Notes under the pieces: generated by a model | What the model saw: only the letters and a program-made list of their open reading frames with translations | What the model was told of the DNA's origin: nothing | Databases searched by the model: none | Source: Dermatemys mawii | Lineage: Eukaryota > Chordata > Testudines > Dermatemydidae | Direction: 5' to 3' | Length of the DNA stretch: 64,000 bases | Assembly (NCBI GenBank): GCA_007922305.1 | Contig: ML677365.1 | Location: forward strand, 17,713,512 to 17,777,511 | Program-made: the position numbers and the translations under genes | Shown here: positions 12,220-23,824 of the stretch, in pieces | Numbering within the stretch: position 1 is the stretch's first letter | Layout of the letters: every line of letters begins with the position of its first letter

Positions 12220-12560
12220 AGGTCCCCCCACGGGGCTGCGGCGCAGGGTGGACGGGGCGGGGATCTACATCTCTGCGCCCGCCCCGGACTCACCGCAGCA
12301 GCTCGATGCAGTACTGCACCTCTCCCCCGGGGCCGGGACGGCTCGGGGCTGGCGCCGCGCTCCCTCCCCAGGCCGCCGTCCGCACGAGCCTCCCACGGGC
12401 GCTCGGCCCCAGCAGCGGCCGGGAACAGGGCCCGTAGCGCACCCTGCAGCTCAGCGCCATGGCGGCCGCCATGCTACCTGGTGCACCGCCCCTCCTGTCA
12501 ATCACCCTCTCCCTGCAGAGCCGGTCTCTGGAGCCGGTAGTACAAATAACTGCTTCTGGT
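12220..12560 (-). promoter_or_regulatory. NDUFAF6 CpG-rich promoter and 5' region
   Basis: GC- and CpG-rich block surrounding the first exon, in contrast to the AT-rich flanks. No TATA box lies at a sensible distance on the minus strand, as expected of a housekeeping mitochondrial gene with a CpG-island promoter. The transcription start cannot be located precisely; it should lie within about 100 bp above 12,472. Confidence 0.6.
12294..12472 (-). CDS. NDUFAF6: NDUFAF6 coding exon 1 (start codon, mitochondrial leader)
   Basis: First coding exon of NDUFAF6 (formerly C8orf38), a matrix protein related to squalene/phytoene synthases that is needed for assembly of respiratory complex I. The chosen ATG (12,472-12,470) has A at -3 and G at +4. 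A second in-frame ATG at 12,460 (codon 5) also has a strong context. The 59 codons plus 2 nt encode an Arg- and Ala-rich segment with no acidic residue in its first 45 or so positions, as expected of a mitochondrial presequence, and end in VQYCIELLR. The donor GTGAGT starts at 12,293; the split Arg codon (CG|G) is completed by exon 2, phase 2. The leader is poorly conserved in this family, and identity rests on the ELLR|KRDYEG junction and the following exons. The exon sits in a CpG-rich, TATA-less stretch. The 5' UTR extent cannot be fixed from sequence. Confidence 0.9.
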
Positions 12561-12639
12561 GCGATTTGCTACCGGACACCGTTACTCGTATAAGGTTGTT
12601 GTTATTTTCTGACTTGTCCTAATTTGTTACCCCCTCACC

Positions 12640-12716
12640 TTTCCCGACCTCTAGTCCAGGGAGAGACAACAAATTGTGAGCGAGGGGGGTACATCTGCCG
12701 ACTTTGCCCACCCCTG
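12640..12716. mobile_element. Probable hAT end fragment
   Basis: 'actttgcccacccctg' at 12,701-12,716 is the terminal repeat of the hAT family seen at 2,394, 7,925 and 43,581. No matching left end or 8-bp duplication was found, so this is a truncated remnant just upstream of NDUFAF6. Confidence 0.45.
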
Positions 12717-13227
12717 GCTACACAAACTTTCTTTTATATGCAACAAAGGGTGTCTAAAGAAAAAACTTGACAGTAGCATGGGATGGAAGCATAAAGTCTC
12801 CAGCTTCCAAACAACGCTGCCTCCTGTATAGATATATCAATTACCTCTTAACAGAGTGAGGTCATTTAAACATCATGTATTATGCAGCTTATACATAGGT
12901 TTAATGAGTATTTGTTATTAAAATATAAATTAAATATGCATCTGACATGCATCTGCACAATGATAACAAAGGTAAATGATGAAGTGTAAGAGTAATGAAA
13001 ATAACATTTTAAAAAGGAATTAATTAAAAGAACAAAAGTATATTTAAAACGGATTACAAGGAAGGGAGCCTGTATCCACAGGCTCAGTTTGGAGTTGGGC
13101 CTTAACCCGAACCTACGGCTTCTAACATCTTCCAAGTGCTAAATAAACTAATTCTTACATCCTCCATGAGCTCTGTGTGACTTAGAAGCTTGTCTCTCTC
13201 TCACCAACAGAAGAGGGTCCACTAAAC

Positions 13228-13649
13228 CAGGGGTTCTCAACCTTTTTCTTGTTGAGGCCTCCTCTTAACATGCTATAAAAGGTCCAGGGTCCAGCGGGAG
13301 TGGGGACTTGGGCCGAGAGGGGGACCCTTGGGCATAGGCATAGTCTGACTTCTATTTTGGGTGGGGGATTGCCCCACCCTGGGTAAGGGACTGAAGTTTG
13401 GGGGACAATACCCTTGTGCCCCCTCAACTCTGCCCATGGGCTCAGGGCTTCTGCCTGCAGGGAGCACTGAAGCTCCCAGCTTCAGCCCCACACCACTCTT
13501 GGCTTCAGGGGGGAGGGCAGGATTCAGCTCTGCACTGATCCCATCTTCAGCTCCACAAGGGGGCTTGAGGCATCTGGTTTCAGCTGGGGGCCCCGACAGC
13601 CCCACTGAAAGGGCTCAGGGCTCTGCGGACCCCCAGCTGAGAATCACTG
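13228..13649. mobile_element. Non-autonomous hAT element, 422 bp (ttctca ends)
   Basis: Starts caggggttctcaacct and ends agctgagaatcactg, an inverted pair with several mismatches. Flanks CACTAAAC (13,220-13,227) and CACTAAAT (13,650-13,657) match at 7 of 8 positions. A different hAT family from the caggggtggg elements. No transposase. Confidence 0.88.
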
Positions 13650-15819
13650 CACTAAATAATATCATCTCACTCTCTTTGTCTCTAATCCCCCATGAAGGTG
13701 AGGGAATCATTGCCCCCATTATACAGATGGGAAAGCTGAGACAGAGAATTTAAGAAAATTGGGAGCTGGGGGAATATTCACTAATCTCATATACTTTGAA
13801 TCAAGTTCTAGGTCTTTCGTCTTTATTTTCAAAACACTCCATGACCTGTGTCCACAACATCTAAAAGATCATCTAAAATTCTAGGATGAAGAGTGTGGTC
13901 AATATGCTTGTCTGGCACAGTAGACCTCTCTACAGTAAGAGCAAAGCTCATCTGTGCAGGAGACAGAATCTCTCCAGGGGTAGTCCAAAACTATGGCATG
14001 AACTCCCCAGGAGCTAAGGACCATCACAAACCTCACCACCTTTCACTCCAAGTGCAAGTTCTTTTCTTTGATCTTGCCTCCTCTCATATAAACATATAGA
14101 AACAGACGGGTGTGTGTGTATATCTGTCTATCTAAGAAGAAGACAACACACTCCTACAACAAGAAACTTCTCTATAGTTTGGGAGAGGATGAAAGAATAA
14201 ACAATGTGTGATAGATGTGTATTCACGTGGCTTAAGGCACTACTGGAAGGTGCTCAGATGCTATAATGATGAGCATGGTATTAAAACCTATGTAGAATAG
14301 AAGAGTTTTCAGTTGCTCAGTTTGAGGCACATTGGGCCTGCTGTTCAGAAGTGCATAGTGTTACTAGAGAGCTCTGTAAGTCTGTAAATAGACAATAGAT
14401 AAAGTGCCAGTAGATGGCACTCAAGAGTATGTAGCACGGTTCTTGTAAAATCAATAAAACGTGTGCACTGCAAATGGTTTCCTCTGTACAGCTCTTTGTC
14501 AGCTGTCAACAGTGGGTACTCATAGTTCTCGGTGCTGACAACTCCCACAATCTGAACATTAATCTAACAATTTTGGTGGTGGTGGTTTTGGTTCTTTTCA
14601 CTTGTCCCATCCCATGAAAACAATGAAGGGCTGCCCACGCTCGAAATTTCCCTTATTAAAAATGGCCACCATCTCCTATTACTGCTGATGGGGCTGAAGC
14701 AAGCAAGATGGCTGCCATTTTCCTATCGTCTATCTGCATCGGGAGTGAGGCTGCCCGTGATAAAGTTGGCTTCCACCTCCCCCTGTTTTCAGTGGGGTTG
14801 AAGCCATGCCCTCAGGTAGCTTAGCTGTGCTTCACTATGGTCCAGCAGGCTGGACGGGACATGCCAGGAACTGTGAGGCGCAACGGAGCCACTGTGAAAG
14901 GTGAGTGGGGAACAAGGGGGTTGTGGAGGTAGGTGTGGGCGGGCGGCTGCAAATGATAGTGAGGAGGGAGGAGATGGAGAGGGTAGAATAGCAGGGCCTC
15001 AGTCTGGGGTTACTGGTGGGTGAGGGGAGCGCCCTCCAAGCAGCCCCCACAGTGTTGCCAGCTCTCACGAATTGATCATGCATCACGGATTTTGCCGCCT
15101 GCAGGAGGAGCTGTTACAATGGCAAGAAGTAACTCTGGTCCTACGATTTGCAGGGCTGGGCATGAAGGCAGAGCTCTGTGCACGGGCATCTGGACTAAGG
15201 ACATGACAGCAGCTCTGCCACTAAGTCCTCCCTCTAGGTATGGCCCTAGAGCACAAAGGAGGGCCTGGGGAAGAGGAGGAAGGAGTTGGGGGGGGGGGGG
15301 ACTGTTGCTGGGCACCTGGTGGAGAAAACCCAAGGGAGTTTATCTGGGTTCCAGATAAAAAAGTGCCGGGCAGCAGGAGGCAAAGAAATGTTGCTGAGGG
15401 GGTCAAGAAGACAGTACTAGGAAATGCATACCTTCCTTACTTCAGGGGTGAGGAGAAGGCAAGTGAAATCTCCATCTGGGCTGTTAAGGAATGGTGTGCA
15501 TTTCTGTGTGTATTAAAGGTTGACTTTTCAACCTGAAAGTATCACACATGCATTGGCAGAGGAATAGAGGAGAGGTAAAAAGTCTAAAGACAGACTAAAA
15601 ACATGATTTTATTTAAAAAAAAAAAATCATGATTTTTTGGAGGGGGGGGCCTAACTCATTTATTTTTATCTCTTGAGATTAGCAATATTGAGTTCTACTT
15701 AAAGTAAATGGGAGCTGGGGTCATCAGCAAGTCTAAAAATTGGTCCCTACATGTTTGAGATTGGGCACACAAAAACAAAGACAAAATCTGTAGCCATTTT
15801 TTGAAAATTTGCCTATATG

Positions 15820-15935
15820 TGATTTGTTCAAGTCTATACAAGAAGCCAGTGGCAGAGCTGGGATTAGAATTAAGGAATTTATGGCACCCACTTCTGTGAT
15901 CAGTCCACTATATAACACAGCAGTTATGCCTATGA
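15820..15935 (-). repeat. MIR-like SINE fragment
   Basis: 'gatttgttcaagtc', 'gccagtggcagagctggg' and 'attagaattaagg' follow the antisense right half of MIR. Diverged. Confidence 0.5.
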
Positions 15936-16115
15936 ATCCAAAATTGATTTCTCTGCTCCTGATCAAATCTTCTCTTTTTAGTTTTTGTAATTGATAATCC
16001 CTAGTACTTTACCTGGGATGACCCACCACTACTGTCAGTGGTGTTTCTTGTGTCATATTACAGGATTGGGGACTTGGATTATGAACTCTTGGGGGCAGGA
16101 ACAATTGTTGTAGGC

Positions 16116-16490
16116 CAGTGATACTCTGATCTCACTGGTTCAGGAGCCAAATTAACAATCAGCATTGCCCAAAAGAGCCACAGTAATGTGAATTCATTGT
16201 TTTATTTACTATAGCACTGTATATTAATATTTAAACAGTATGACAGGGAAACTTTTTAGCGTGTGTGTGTACATATATATAAAATCTCACAGCAAAATGA
16301 CTGACCAAGTATTATTATTTTATCAACTACAATTGGTTAATAACATAGTAAAAGCATCCTGATTGGTTAATAACTTAGATTGGTTAATAATTAAATCGCA
16401 TAGTGTTTTAATATTATGTGTTGCAAAGAGCTGCAGGAAACATATTAAAGAGCCACTTGCAGCTGGGAGTCTCAAGTCTGAGTATCATTG
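16116..16490. mobile_element. Non-autonomous hAT element, 375 bp
   Basis: Starts cagtgatactctgatctc and ends agtctgagtatcattg (inverted copies). Flanks TTGTAGGC (16,108-16,115) and TTATAGGG (16,491-16,498) agree at 6 of 8 bases. The right flank overlaps the terminal repeat of the next element. Confidence 0.8.
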
Positions 16491-16494
16491 TTAT

Positions 16495-17172
16495 AGGGTA
16501 TGTCTTCACTGCAGAGTTAATTTGAGTTATATACACTGCAGTTACTCCTCTCAAATTAGTCTAGTGCAAGTTCAAGCAGCCACATTGTAAAATAACACTT
16601 GAACCCCTGTATCTACATTAGTGCTGCACTCACTAGTGTGTGGCACTAAGACTTTTGGGGGCATGTCCTATGGGTTCCTTGCACTACAGTAAGATGAGGC
16701 ATTCTGTACTTTCCCAGTGGATTGTGGGAACGCTTATCTGCCCTTTCTCGCTACATAGAGGACATTAGGAGAAGGCATTAGAGGACTACCAGCATTCAAG
16801 TGGAGCGAGCCTTCATCCATGTTGCAGGTTGGACACATTAGCTTTTGATGAGTTATGGTTCGCGCTGCGAGTTTGTCAAAGTCGTCACAGATTTTAGTAC
16901 TTCCATGGACATGGATACTACAAGTCATGGACAGTCACGGGCTGTGAATTTTTGTTTCCTGCCCATGACCTGTCCATGACTTTTACTAAAAATACCCGTA
17001 ACTAAAACATATTTCAGTTATGGTCACTCAAGTTTTAGCTTCTACCCCCGATGGGCCAGCCAGCTCGATTTAAAAACACCATCACACTAAAGTTAAGGGT
17101 GTGTGTGCGTGTGTGGGATCCAAGTTAGTGGCAACACTAACTTGAAGTAAATTTTCAGTGAAGATAAACCCT
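16495..17172. mobile_element. TIR element, about 680 bp
   Basis: Left end agggtatgtcttcactg (from 16,495) and right end cagtgaagataaaccct (to 17,172) are inverted copies with 15 of 17 positions matching, flanked by TAT on both sides. A second small palindromic segment ('catggacagtcacggg' against 'gcccatgacctgtccatg') lies at about 16,925-16,980 and may be a nested piece. No coding capacity seen. Confidence 0.7.
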
Positions 17173-17345
17173 TATTCTGTGGTTTGAAAAGCATTATGTA
17201 CATTTGCAATGCAGTATAATTAAAAATAACATTCCTGATCCTATTCCCAAATTAATCACAAAATAAGATAATGGTGATATTTATGTTCCTATTCCCATCT
17301 CAGTTACAAAATAACGGTGATATTCCTGTTGGATTTAAAACCTCT

Positions 17346-17945
17346 TGTGACATAAACACAGCCTTTACAGCCCTCTGTTGGAAGCCCCTGACTGGCTGTT
17401 CTGTGGCATCCTGCCCCAGGAAACACTCTTGAGAGGAAAAGAACAACAAATATTTGACCTCCCAGCTTGCCAAGAAGAGTAGTCATTTTGGAAACCAGTG
17501 AGATTTGGACCTCCAGCAGCTAGAAGGACTGGGAGCCAGCAACAACCAATCAAGGCCCATCAGACTGAAATAAAAGAAGCTGTCTAGTATCAGCAAGTCA
17601 GTTTGTGGCCAGAGCTAGAGGAGAGAGTCTAGGTAACATCCTTCCTATCACTAAAGGACCTCGGTCTGGTCCCGGGCTATAATCAGTGGCAGCAGTTCAG
17701 AAGGAATCCTGCTGACCCAATTCAGGATAGAAAATTTAGCTGTAAAGGGTAAGAAACTGTATATAGTTGGGCTAGAATGGCAAGAAGCTGTACCCTGGAA
17801 AGGTTTTGGACTGTGTGATCTGGCCAGTGGGTTGAGCCACAGAAGACCTGCTGAAGTAGGCTGACAGCCTCCTGGGAGCTGAAGAGTGATAGTACTATGT
17901 CTGGATCCAAGGGGGTGCTCAAAGAGGTAAATCCAACCCACCACA
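17346..17945. mobile_element. Probable solo LTR, 600 bp
   Basis: Starts TGTGACATAAAC and ends ACCACA (TG...CA termini). The 5-bp flanks CCTCT (17,341-17,345) and CCTCA (17,946-17,950) match at 4 of 5. 'aaataaaagaagc' near 17,566 could be its TATA or poly(A) region. No internal retroelement genes adjoin it, consistent with a solo LTR. Class (gypsy or endogenous retrovirus) undetermined. Confidence 0.55.
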
Positions 17946-19489
17946 CCTCAGTTTAAATATTCTGGAATATATGCACTGTGTAATGTTACTTCTTCCTTAG
18001 CTAACTCCTTTAAAATTTCCATAAACATTTTCTTTGCTTTTATTTTCCAGTAGAAAAGGAGTTAGATAAATGGACAAATCCTGTATTTCAGTGAGCAAAG
18101 CAGCAAAAACACTGTTTTTACAAAGGAAAAATTCATCTTCTTGAAAGTATTATAATTAGCAATGAAATCTTATAAAAGAAGATATTAAAATGACTTTTGC
18201 TAATAATTTTAACTAGGTTATTGCCATTTTGATATTAACCAAAAAAGAATAAACAGTGTTTTATAAGTAGTGTTCCTGCCCTTATTCTCAATGCATTTAA
18301 TTTTGTTCTTTATTGTTCTAATTAAAGGTACAGTAGTTTTCTTTTAAATAGAGATATCGTATATAAGCATTGGAAAAGGTACTTCAAGACTGTACTGATA
18401 CTAACAAGTTAGCCTTTTGTATTGTCAAATAGAGTGAATTGAGTTAATCTTTCAATTAGTTGCATTTACTTTAAACATGTTAAAAACATAATCAGGTGAG
18501 GAGGGACTTCTACAAAAAACATAATGGTTTTCAGTGATGTGATATAATGGAAAAATCTGCAGGTCTTTTACTTCTCAGTGATCTTGCTTCATCGCCCTGT
18601 TTTCAATATCTCTTTAAAAATATAGCTATGCTTGATGCATTCTTTTTACAAAAAAAAGTGTCTCATGAGATCTCTGCACCCTCTAATGTCCTCAGATCCA
18701 TTGTTGTATTCATTTGGCCAAAATACTGGTGACAAGAATGGCTGGTAAATCTGGGACTAGAACTCTGTTCTAAAGTGATCCTTTGAAGAGTTTCAGTGTT
18801 GCATATAAACCAAAGCTTTAATTGAGGCTTAACTTACAGGAGTGCCCTGACAAAACATGACTAGCAGCAGCAATTTCACTTATTTAACTCAGTAATAAAG
18901 CAATACATGTAATAACAAAGACATTTTTAATCCCAGTATCTGTTTCATATAATGTAACCTTTAAGACTGTAATTATAAAGTAGAAACCTCAGACTTTAAA
19001 ATCTATTGTTAGAGTTCTGAAGGTTGGAGCGGTAAGTGACCATTGTTGTCACGGCATTTTCTGCTTGGTTTTTATGGTTTTGGGCATAATATATGTGATG
19101 CTGTCCAAGGGCAGCTCGGGTTGTGAGGATCCTCACCATTCCCTGCCCTTAGCATCAAGGAATCTTGTCTCTGCTTGCTGTGGATTAGCTCCCTAAAACC
19201 AACAGGCTCTGGCAACATAACCACTACCTTCCAGGTGTCTGCAGACCTCGCTCTGTTTGTACACGTAGTAACAGACACACATCAACCCTTCCCTCCCCAG
19301 CATCCGCCGAGATACTCAGAGCATTCCTCGTAGTGTCCAGCCCCTTATCCACTGAACACTCCTGCTATTCCCAAAGGAACACTAGACACCAGCTTTTAAT
19401 ATTCCACTCAGAACCAGTACTTTGCTTAATACCATAGCACTCAAATATATTTATAGTGAAAACAAGAATAAGTTTACTATCAAAGACTA

Positions 19490-19906
19490 AGAGTACTTGC
19501 GCACGTTAGAGACTAACAAATTTATTTGAATATAAGCTTTTGTGAGCTACAGCCCACTTCATCAGATGCATAGAATGGAACATACAGGAGGAAGAAAGAG
19601 AGATAGATATACAAAGACACAGAGAGAACATGAAAAGGTGCCATACCAACTCTAAGAGGCTAATTAATTGTTATCCAGTTTGCAACATATTCCAATGAGA
19701 AACTGCTGACCTGGAATTAATTTGCACACTGGATACCATTAACTTGGGCTTGACTAGAGACTGGGAGCGTCTGGGTCATTACACAGATTGAATCTATTTC
19801 CCCATGTTACGTATCCCCGTACTGTTACTCACACTTTCTTGTCCACCGTCTGAAATTATCTTGATTATCATTACAAAAGTGTGTTTTCCTCCTGCTACTC
19901 TGAAAC
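19490..19906 (-). mobile_element. Penelope-like insertion with internal inversion, 13-bp TSD
   Basis: Flanked by an exact 13-bp duplication, CTATCAAAGACTA, at 19,477-19,489 and 19,907-19,919. The left part (19,490 to about 19,690) reads in antisense as the 3' tail of the Penelope elements at 30.3 and 51.0 kb: 'gatgaagtgggctgtagc', 'aaagcttat', 'aataaatttgttagtct'. The right part (about 19,690-19,895) reads in sense as the end of their reading frame and the sequence after it: 'aaactgctgacctgg', 'gataccattaacttggg'. On the minus strand the order is an inverted upstream segment followed by a sense 3' tail, the arrangement made by twin priming in target-primed reverse transcription. Confidence 0.8.
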
Positions 19907-20089
19907 CTATCAAAGACTAGAGATTCAGGTGATAGAGAGTAACGATATTGGAAACAAATGGTTATATATCAAACCAAACCATAACATGAGACCAAGTGTA
20001 GCAAGGGACTAAGCTTAAATAATAGGTTAACTTCCTATCTAAAAGAGTTTCTCATCAAAATTTCTCTAATGCTTTTTCAACCAAGGCTG

Positions 20090-20700
20090 GCTGAGACCCA
20101 GCCATAGGCAGTGGGTACAATAGGCCAGGGAAGGCTCAGCCTTCCCTAGGATAGCCGCTGCTGTGGGATGCCGGGTTGCGTGCTTTTGAGGAGGCAGTAT
20201 CTGCTATTCAGCTTCCTGGGTTCATCAGTAATCTGTCTGGACTCCAAAGAGTTTACTGATGAAGCAGAGTAGCAGATATTGCTTCCTCAGCCACCCTGGA
20301 ACCTGCGTGGCGCATATAAAAGGCTCAGCATTCTTCCGCTGAGCTTCTGGGGTTTTCAGAATGGGGAGGCATGCCATGTTTCTCATTCTCCAGCCGGGGA
20401 TGCTCAGGCTGGCCTGGAGCTGGGATGGCTCGTGTGGCAGGGGCTGTGTGTTCGGGTTGGCCGGCCCACAGTTTGGCCCACTGGCACGGCTGGGGCCACT
20501 GAGATCAGCCTGCTGGTGCAGCTGAGGGATGGGGCTTGGGGTTCTGACCAGTCCAGGAGGGCTTCTCCAGTCGTGGGGGGGGAGAGGGAGGAGAGAGGTA
20601 GCTCTGGGCTCTGGCAGTGGGGAGCAGGGCCTCATGTGGAAGGGGTGGGGCTGGGGCTACTCTCCCTGAAGGAAGGGCCATGGCCCAGCTTTCATTAATA
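20090..20700. repeat. GC-rich unclassified repeat with large inverted repeat
   Basis: Moderately GC-rich block with a 21-bp palindrome (20,127-20,147, agggaaggct mirrored) and a roughly 100-nt imperfect hairpin at 20,187-20,289. A TATA-like 'atataaaagg' lies near 20,313. Open frames on both strands (20,225-20,698) show no domain. Probably a non-autonomous element whose ends I could not define. Confidence 0.5.
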
Positions 20701-22155
20701 CAAACAGGTCCATTTACTTTCTTTGTAAGGATACCTGAGTGTCTTCTTTCTATTTTACAAATACCCTCAAAATTCTTTGCCTTTTCTCATAGACAGGATA
20801 ACATCCCTCTGTACATGTCTATGTGTTTTGTTTTGTTTTTTCCTGTGTGCATCTTTCCTGTTGATTCACATCCTTGTTTACACTTGGCTACCTATTTGCA
20901 TGCGAAGTCATTGTGTTAGCTTACAATGCTTAATTTACATCAGGACAGAGAGAAACATTTCTTATCTGAAATAACCTGTTTTTCACCTTTGCTGGTGAGT
21001 AATACCTTGATACAGAGTCTAGGAATATATTTTCAGTATACAGCACATGCATACATGTCACAGTGATATTTATGAACCATGTGTCCCCAGCTGTCATTTG
21101 AGACCTCAAATAGTAGTCTTTGGTGAACCAGAATCAGGATATTCTTTTAACCCCTTTGCCAGGTTAAGAGGTCCTTGGGTCACAGTTTGCTCAAATCCTT
21201 TCATGAAGTTTTTCTTCTTTTTTGTTAATGTCACAACTTTAAGCTTATTTAATATTTGCAAAAAGTGCTGGAAAATGAAGCTTGCAATTTAGCTACAGAC
21301 CATGAATGTAGCAGTACCTGCTTCCCTGCCAATGTATCTCAACACTGACCTAAAGAAATCAGTGGATATGGAGAAGGGAGCTATCCTCTCATTTCTTTAC
21401 TGAGACTGACTACAATGGATTAGGCCCACAGTTGGCAACAAGAGTTATCAGTGCTCAGATGCTCTCAGAATCAGCCCCTTTGGTAACTTTTGTGGTGAAG
21501 GATGCTGCATCCCATTACCAAACTCCTGAGTCACTTGCTGACATTCACACTACTTCTCTGTACTCTTCTTTTGTACATTTGGCTATTGCGTTTTAAAGAT
21601 CGTCTTAATCTGTCTTGTACTAAGATGATAAACTTTGACAACTATCCTTTACATTATTCAGTTAGATTTAGACATAAACAAATCAATTCTTGGATGTGTC
21701 GTAGTTCCACTTACACCGTGCCAAAGGCTGTCATAACTTGTGCCTGGTGACCATGACCCTAAGGGGCCTTTTGGTCAAGTAGAAAGAACCAGAAAGCAGT
21801 GCCATTCTAGCCAGGCTCTCTGTATACCCTGAACAGGGCAGCAAGTAGGCTCTGTGCCACTCCTTACACTGACTTTGCCATTCAGGGATTTCTCCCTGTG
21901 CAAGAAGAAATCCTGGGTTACTGGCTCCACCAGCTGGGGCCACACAAATGTCCTTTAGACCTGATTTTTTTTTTTTTTTTTTCTGAAAACTCAGCATGGA
22001 AAAAAAATCTTCTTAAATTTTGAATGACACTGACGAAGCTGTGTGTGAGTTGCAGTCAATTTAATATGTGTGACTTAAAGCTCCTTTCTCATTTGGGAAC
22101 TGACACTCAAAACCAGTTTGGATTTAGGGTTTGAAACTTTAAAATTAGTGGATAT

Positions 22156-22795
22156 TAGGGTTGCCAGGTGTCTGTTTTGTTTTTTTTACCAGAATGTCTG
22201 GTTGAAAGGTGAAACTTAGCCTCCAGCCAGCTGTGCTGCCAAAGTCCAGTTACCTGCAGAGACTGACCTTCGTTGGAGGTCACTGGCTGCTGCTGGAGCC
22301 TAGATGAGTGGCTCTGCTTAGTAGCTGATGTTCTTCCTCCCCCAAGCCTGACAGAGAGAACTGGCTGGCTCCTGGACCAGGCTCCAATGTAGATACTGGC
22401 GCGCTATGTGTGTAACGTGTCTGCCCCGGCTGTGCCCTGGTTTCTCTAGCACCTCACTTTGGGACCTTCCTTGCTCCAGGGATGGAAACTACCACCCCTA
22501 CCCCACTGTGCCCTGATTTCCCCACCACAGCTCCTTGATCTGGGGGCTGATTCCTGCCATGCCCCTATCAGGTAGACTCTGTGTTAGCTCCACCCAGCTC
22601 TGCAGGCAGCAGGTGAGTTCTAGGGCATTGAGGAGTGAGCAACAAGGGCACGGATGAAGAGCAAGTGATGGAGGGACAGAAACAGGTGGGGCAGGAGACA
22701 GGGCTCAGGGGAAGAGGCAGGACAGGGGTGGGACTGCAGGGGAAGGAGTGGGGCACGGGTATTCAGCTTTCATGGATTAGAAAGTTGGCAACCTA
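22156..22795. mobile_element. Non-autonomous hAT element, 640 bp, perfect TSD
   Basis: Ends tagggttgcc and ggcaaccta are inverted copies, flanked by a perfect 8-bp duplication, GTGGATAT, at 22,148-22,155 and 22,796-22,803. TAGGG-type ends with 8-bp duplications fit the Ac-like hAT group. No transposase frame. Confidence 0.92.
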
Positions 22796-23066
22796 GTGGA
22801 TATGCTATTTTAAAATAAGCTTGATCTGAAATTTAAAACATTGTTAAAGATTTTCCTACCAAGATGTTAATTGTCAGCAGCTCTAGTGCCAAATTTAGTT
22901 ATCCATGAATGTGTGATGAAAAGTACTACTTAAGTGACAACCATGTCACCATAAACCTTCCTTAATGTCATCTTCCTTCAGCTCATGCACAACCTCTCTT
23001 CTCCTATTTACTCCCCCAGCAAATGTAACCCTTTTAGTATAAGACACTTTTACCCTAACTGAGTTT

Positions 23067-23140
23067 AGGGCCTGATTCAAAGCCCACTGAAGTTAATGGA
23101 AACACTCCCATTGATTACATCCGGCTTTTGGTAAGGCCCT
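23067..23140. repeat. Dispersed imperfect-palindrome motif (copy B)
   Basis: 'agggcctgattcaaagccc' pairs with 'ccggcttttggtaaggccct'; the middle reads 'gaagttaatgg' and 'cccattgatta'. Confidence 0.75.
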
Positions 23141-23824
23141 TATTCCCCAGCAAGTGTAAATTGAGAGTTACTATTTAATGGGAACTTTTTAACAAAGATT
23201 GCTTGGGAACTAAGAAGGTGTAGTTTCCTTTCTGGAAGGCTCACCATTCCACCAACTTTTTCTGAGGAATTTCAGCGAAGCATAGGATGTTGCGGCATGT
23301 GCTATACAAATGGCTCTTCAATTTTCATAGGTTCAAATGGTGGATGGCTAGATGGTTGTGCAAAAAGGATACAAGATTATGTAGAAAATTATTTTCCATC
23401 ATCTCAGTACAAAATCTGACCACCCATAGTGAGGCAATTAGGGCAAAATTTTTAAAAGCACTCAGCAATCGCAATTGGGATCAGGTTTTCAAAACATTCC
23501 CTCTCCCATTTAGTCACCTGAATAAGGGTCAGGCTTTCAGAAGTTCGCAGCACCCCAAATACTGAGTTCTCTTGAAAATGCAGCTGCTAATTTTGATGTC
23601 TAAATGGGAGCTAAACATTTGCTCACAGCATGGGGGGGGGGCTATGCTCTTTAAAAATTTGACCTTTCTGAAGAGTCAGCCTAAGAACTCAGTGGAGCCT
23701 TGATAGGAAGTCACTGGTTTGGCTGTCCCTGCATAAAAGTGCACATGAAGCAAGAACTGGTTTTTTTGTTCCATTTTGTTGCCTGCGGTGGCACACTGCA
23801 AATGGCAGATGTAAATACAGAGTA

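Larger units (their letters stand above)
10019..12293 (-). other. NDUFAF6 intron 1
   Basis: 2.3-kb intron (GTGAGT...ATATATAG). It holds a MIR-like fragment at 10,262-10,345 (minus), one copy of the dispersed palindromic motif at 11,309-11,378, an AAC repeat near 12,000 and a striking C17-T-G13 run at 12,185-12,215. Nothing else is recognised. Confidence 0.9.
12717..17340. other. Intergenic DNA, 12.7-17.3 kb
   Basis: Apart from the two hAT elements, the TIR element and the MIR fragment listed separately, this stretch holds a GT repeat near 14,108, a G-run at 15,291-15,300 and AT-rich sequence. The frames at 15,020-15,536 have no recognisable domain. No host gene is supported. Confidence 0.7.
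17951..23822. other. Intergenic DNA, 18.0-23.8 kb
   Basis: Outside the listed Penelope insertion, GC-rich repeat, hAT element and palindrome motif, I see only AT-rich sequence and simple runs (T18 near 21,966). No exon with flanking splice sites and recognisable protein was found. Confidence 0.65.

Noticed and set aside
20225..20698. Overlapping 136- and 139-codon frames on opposite strands
   Set aside because: Opposite-strand long frames in a GC-rich repeat block with hairpins are a composition effect.
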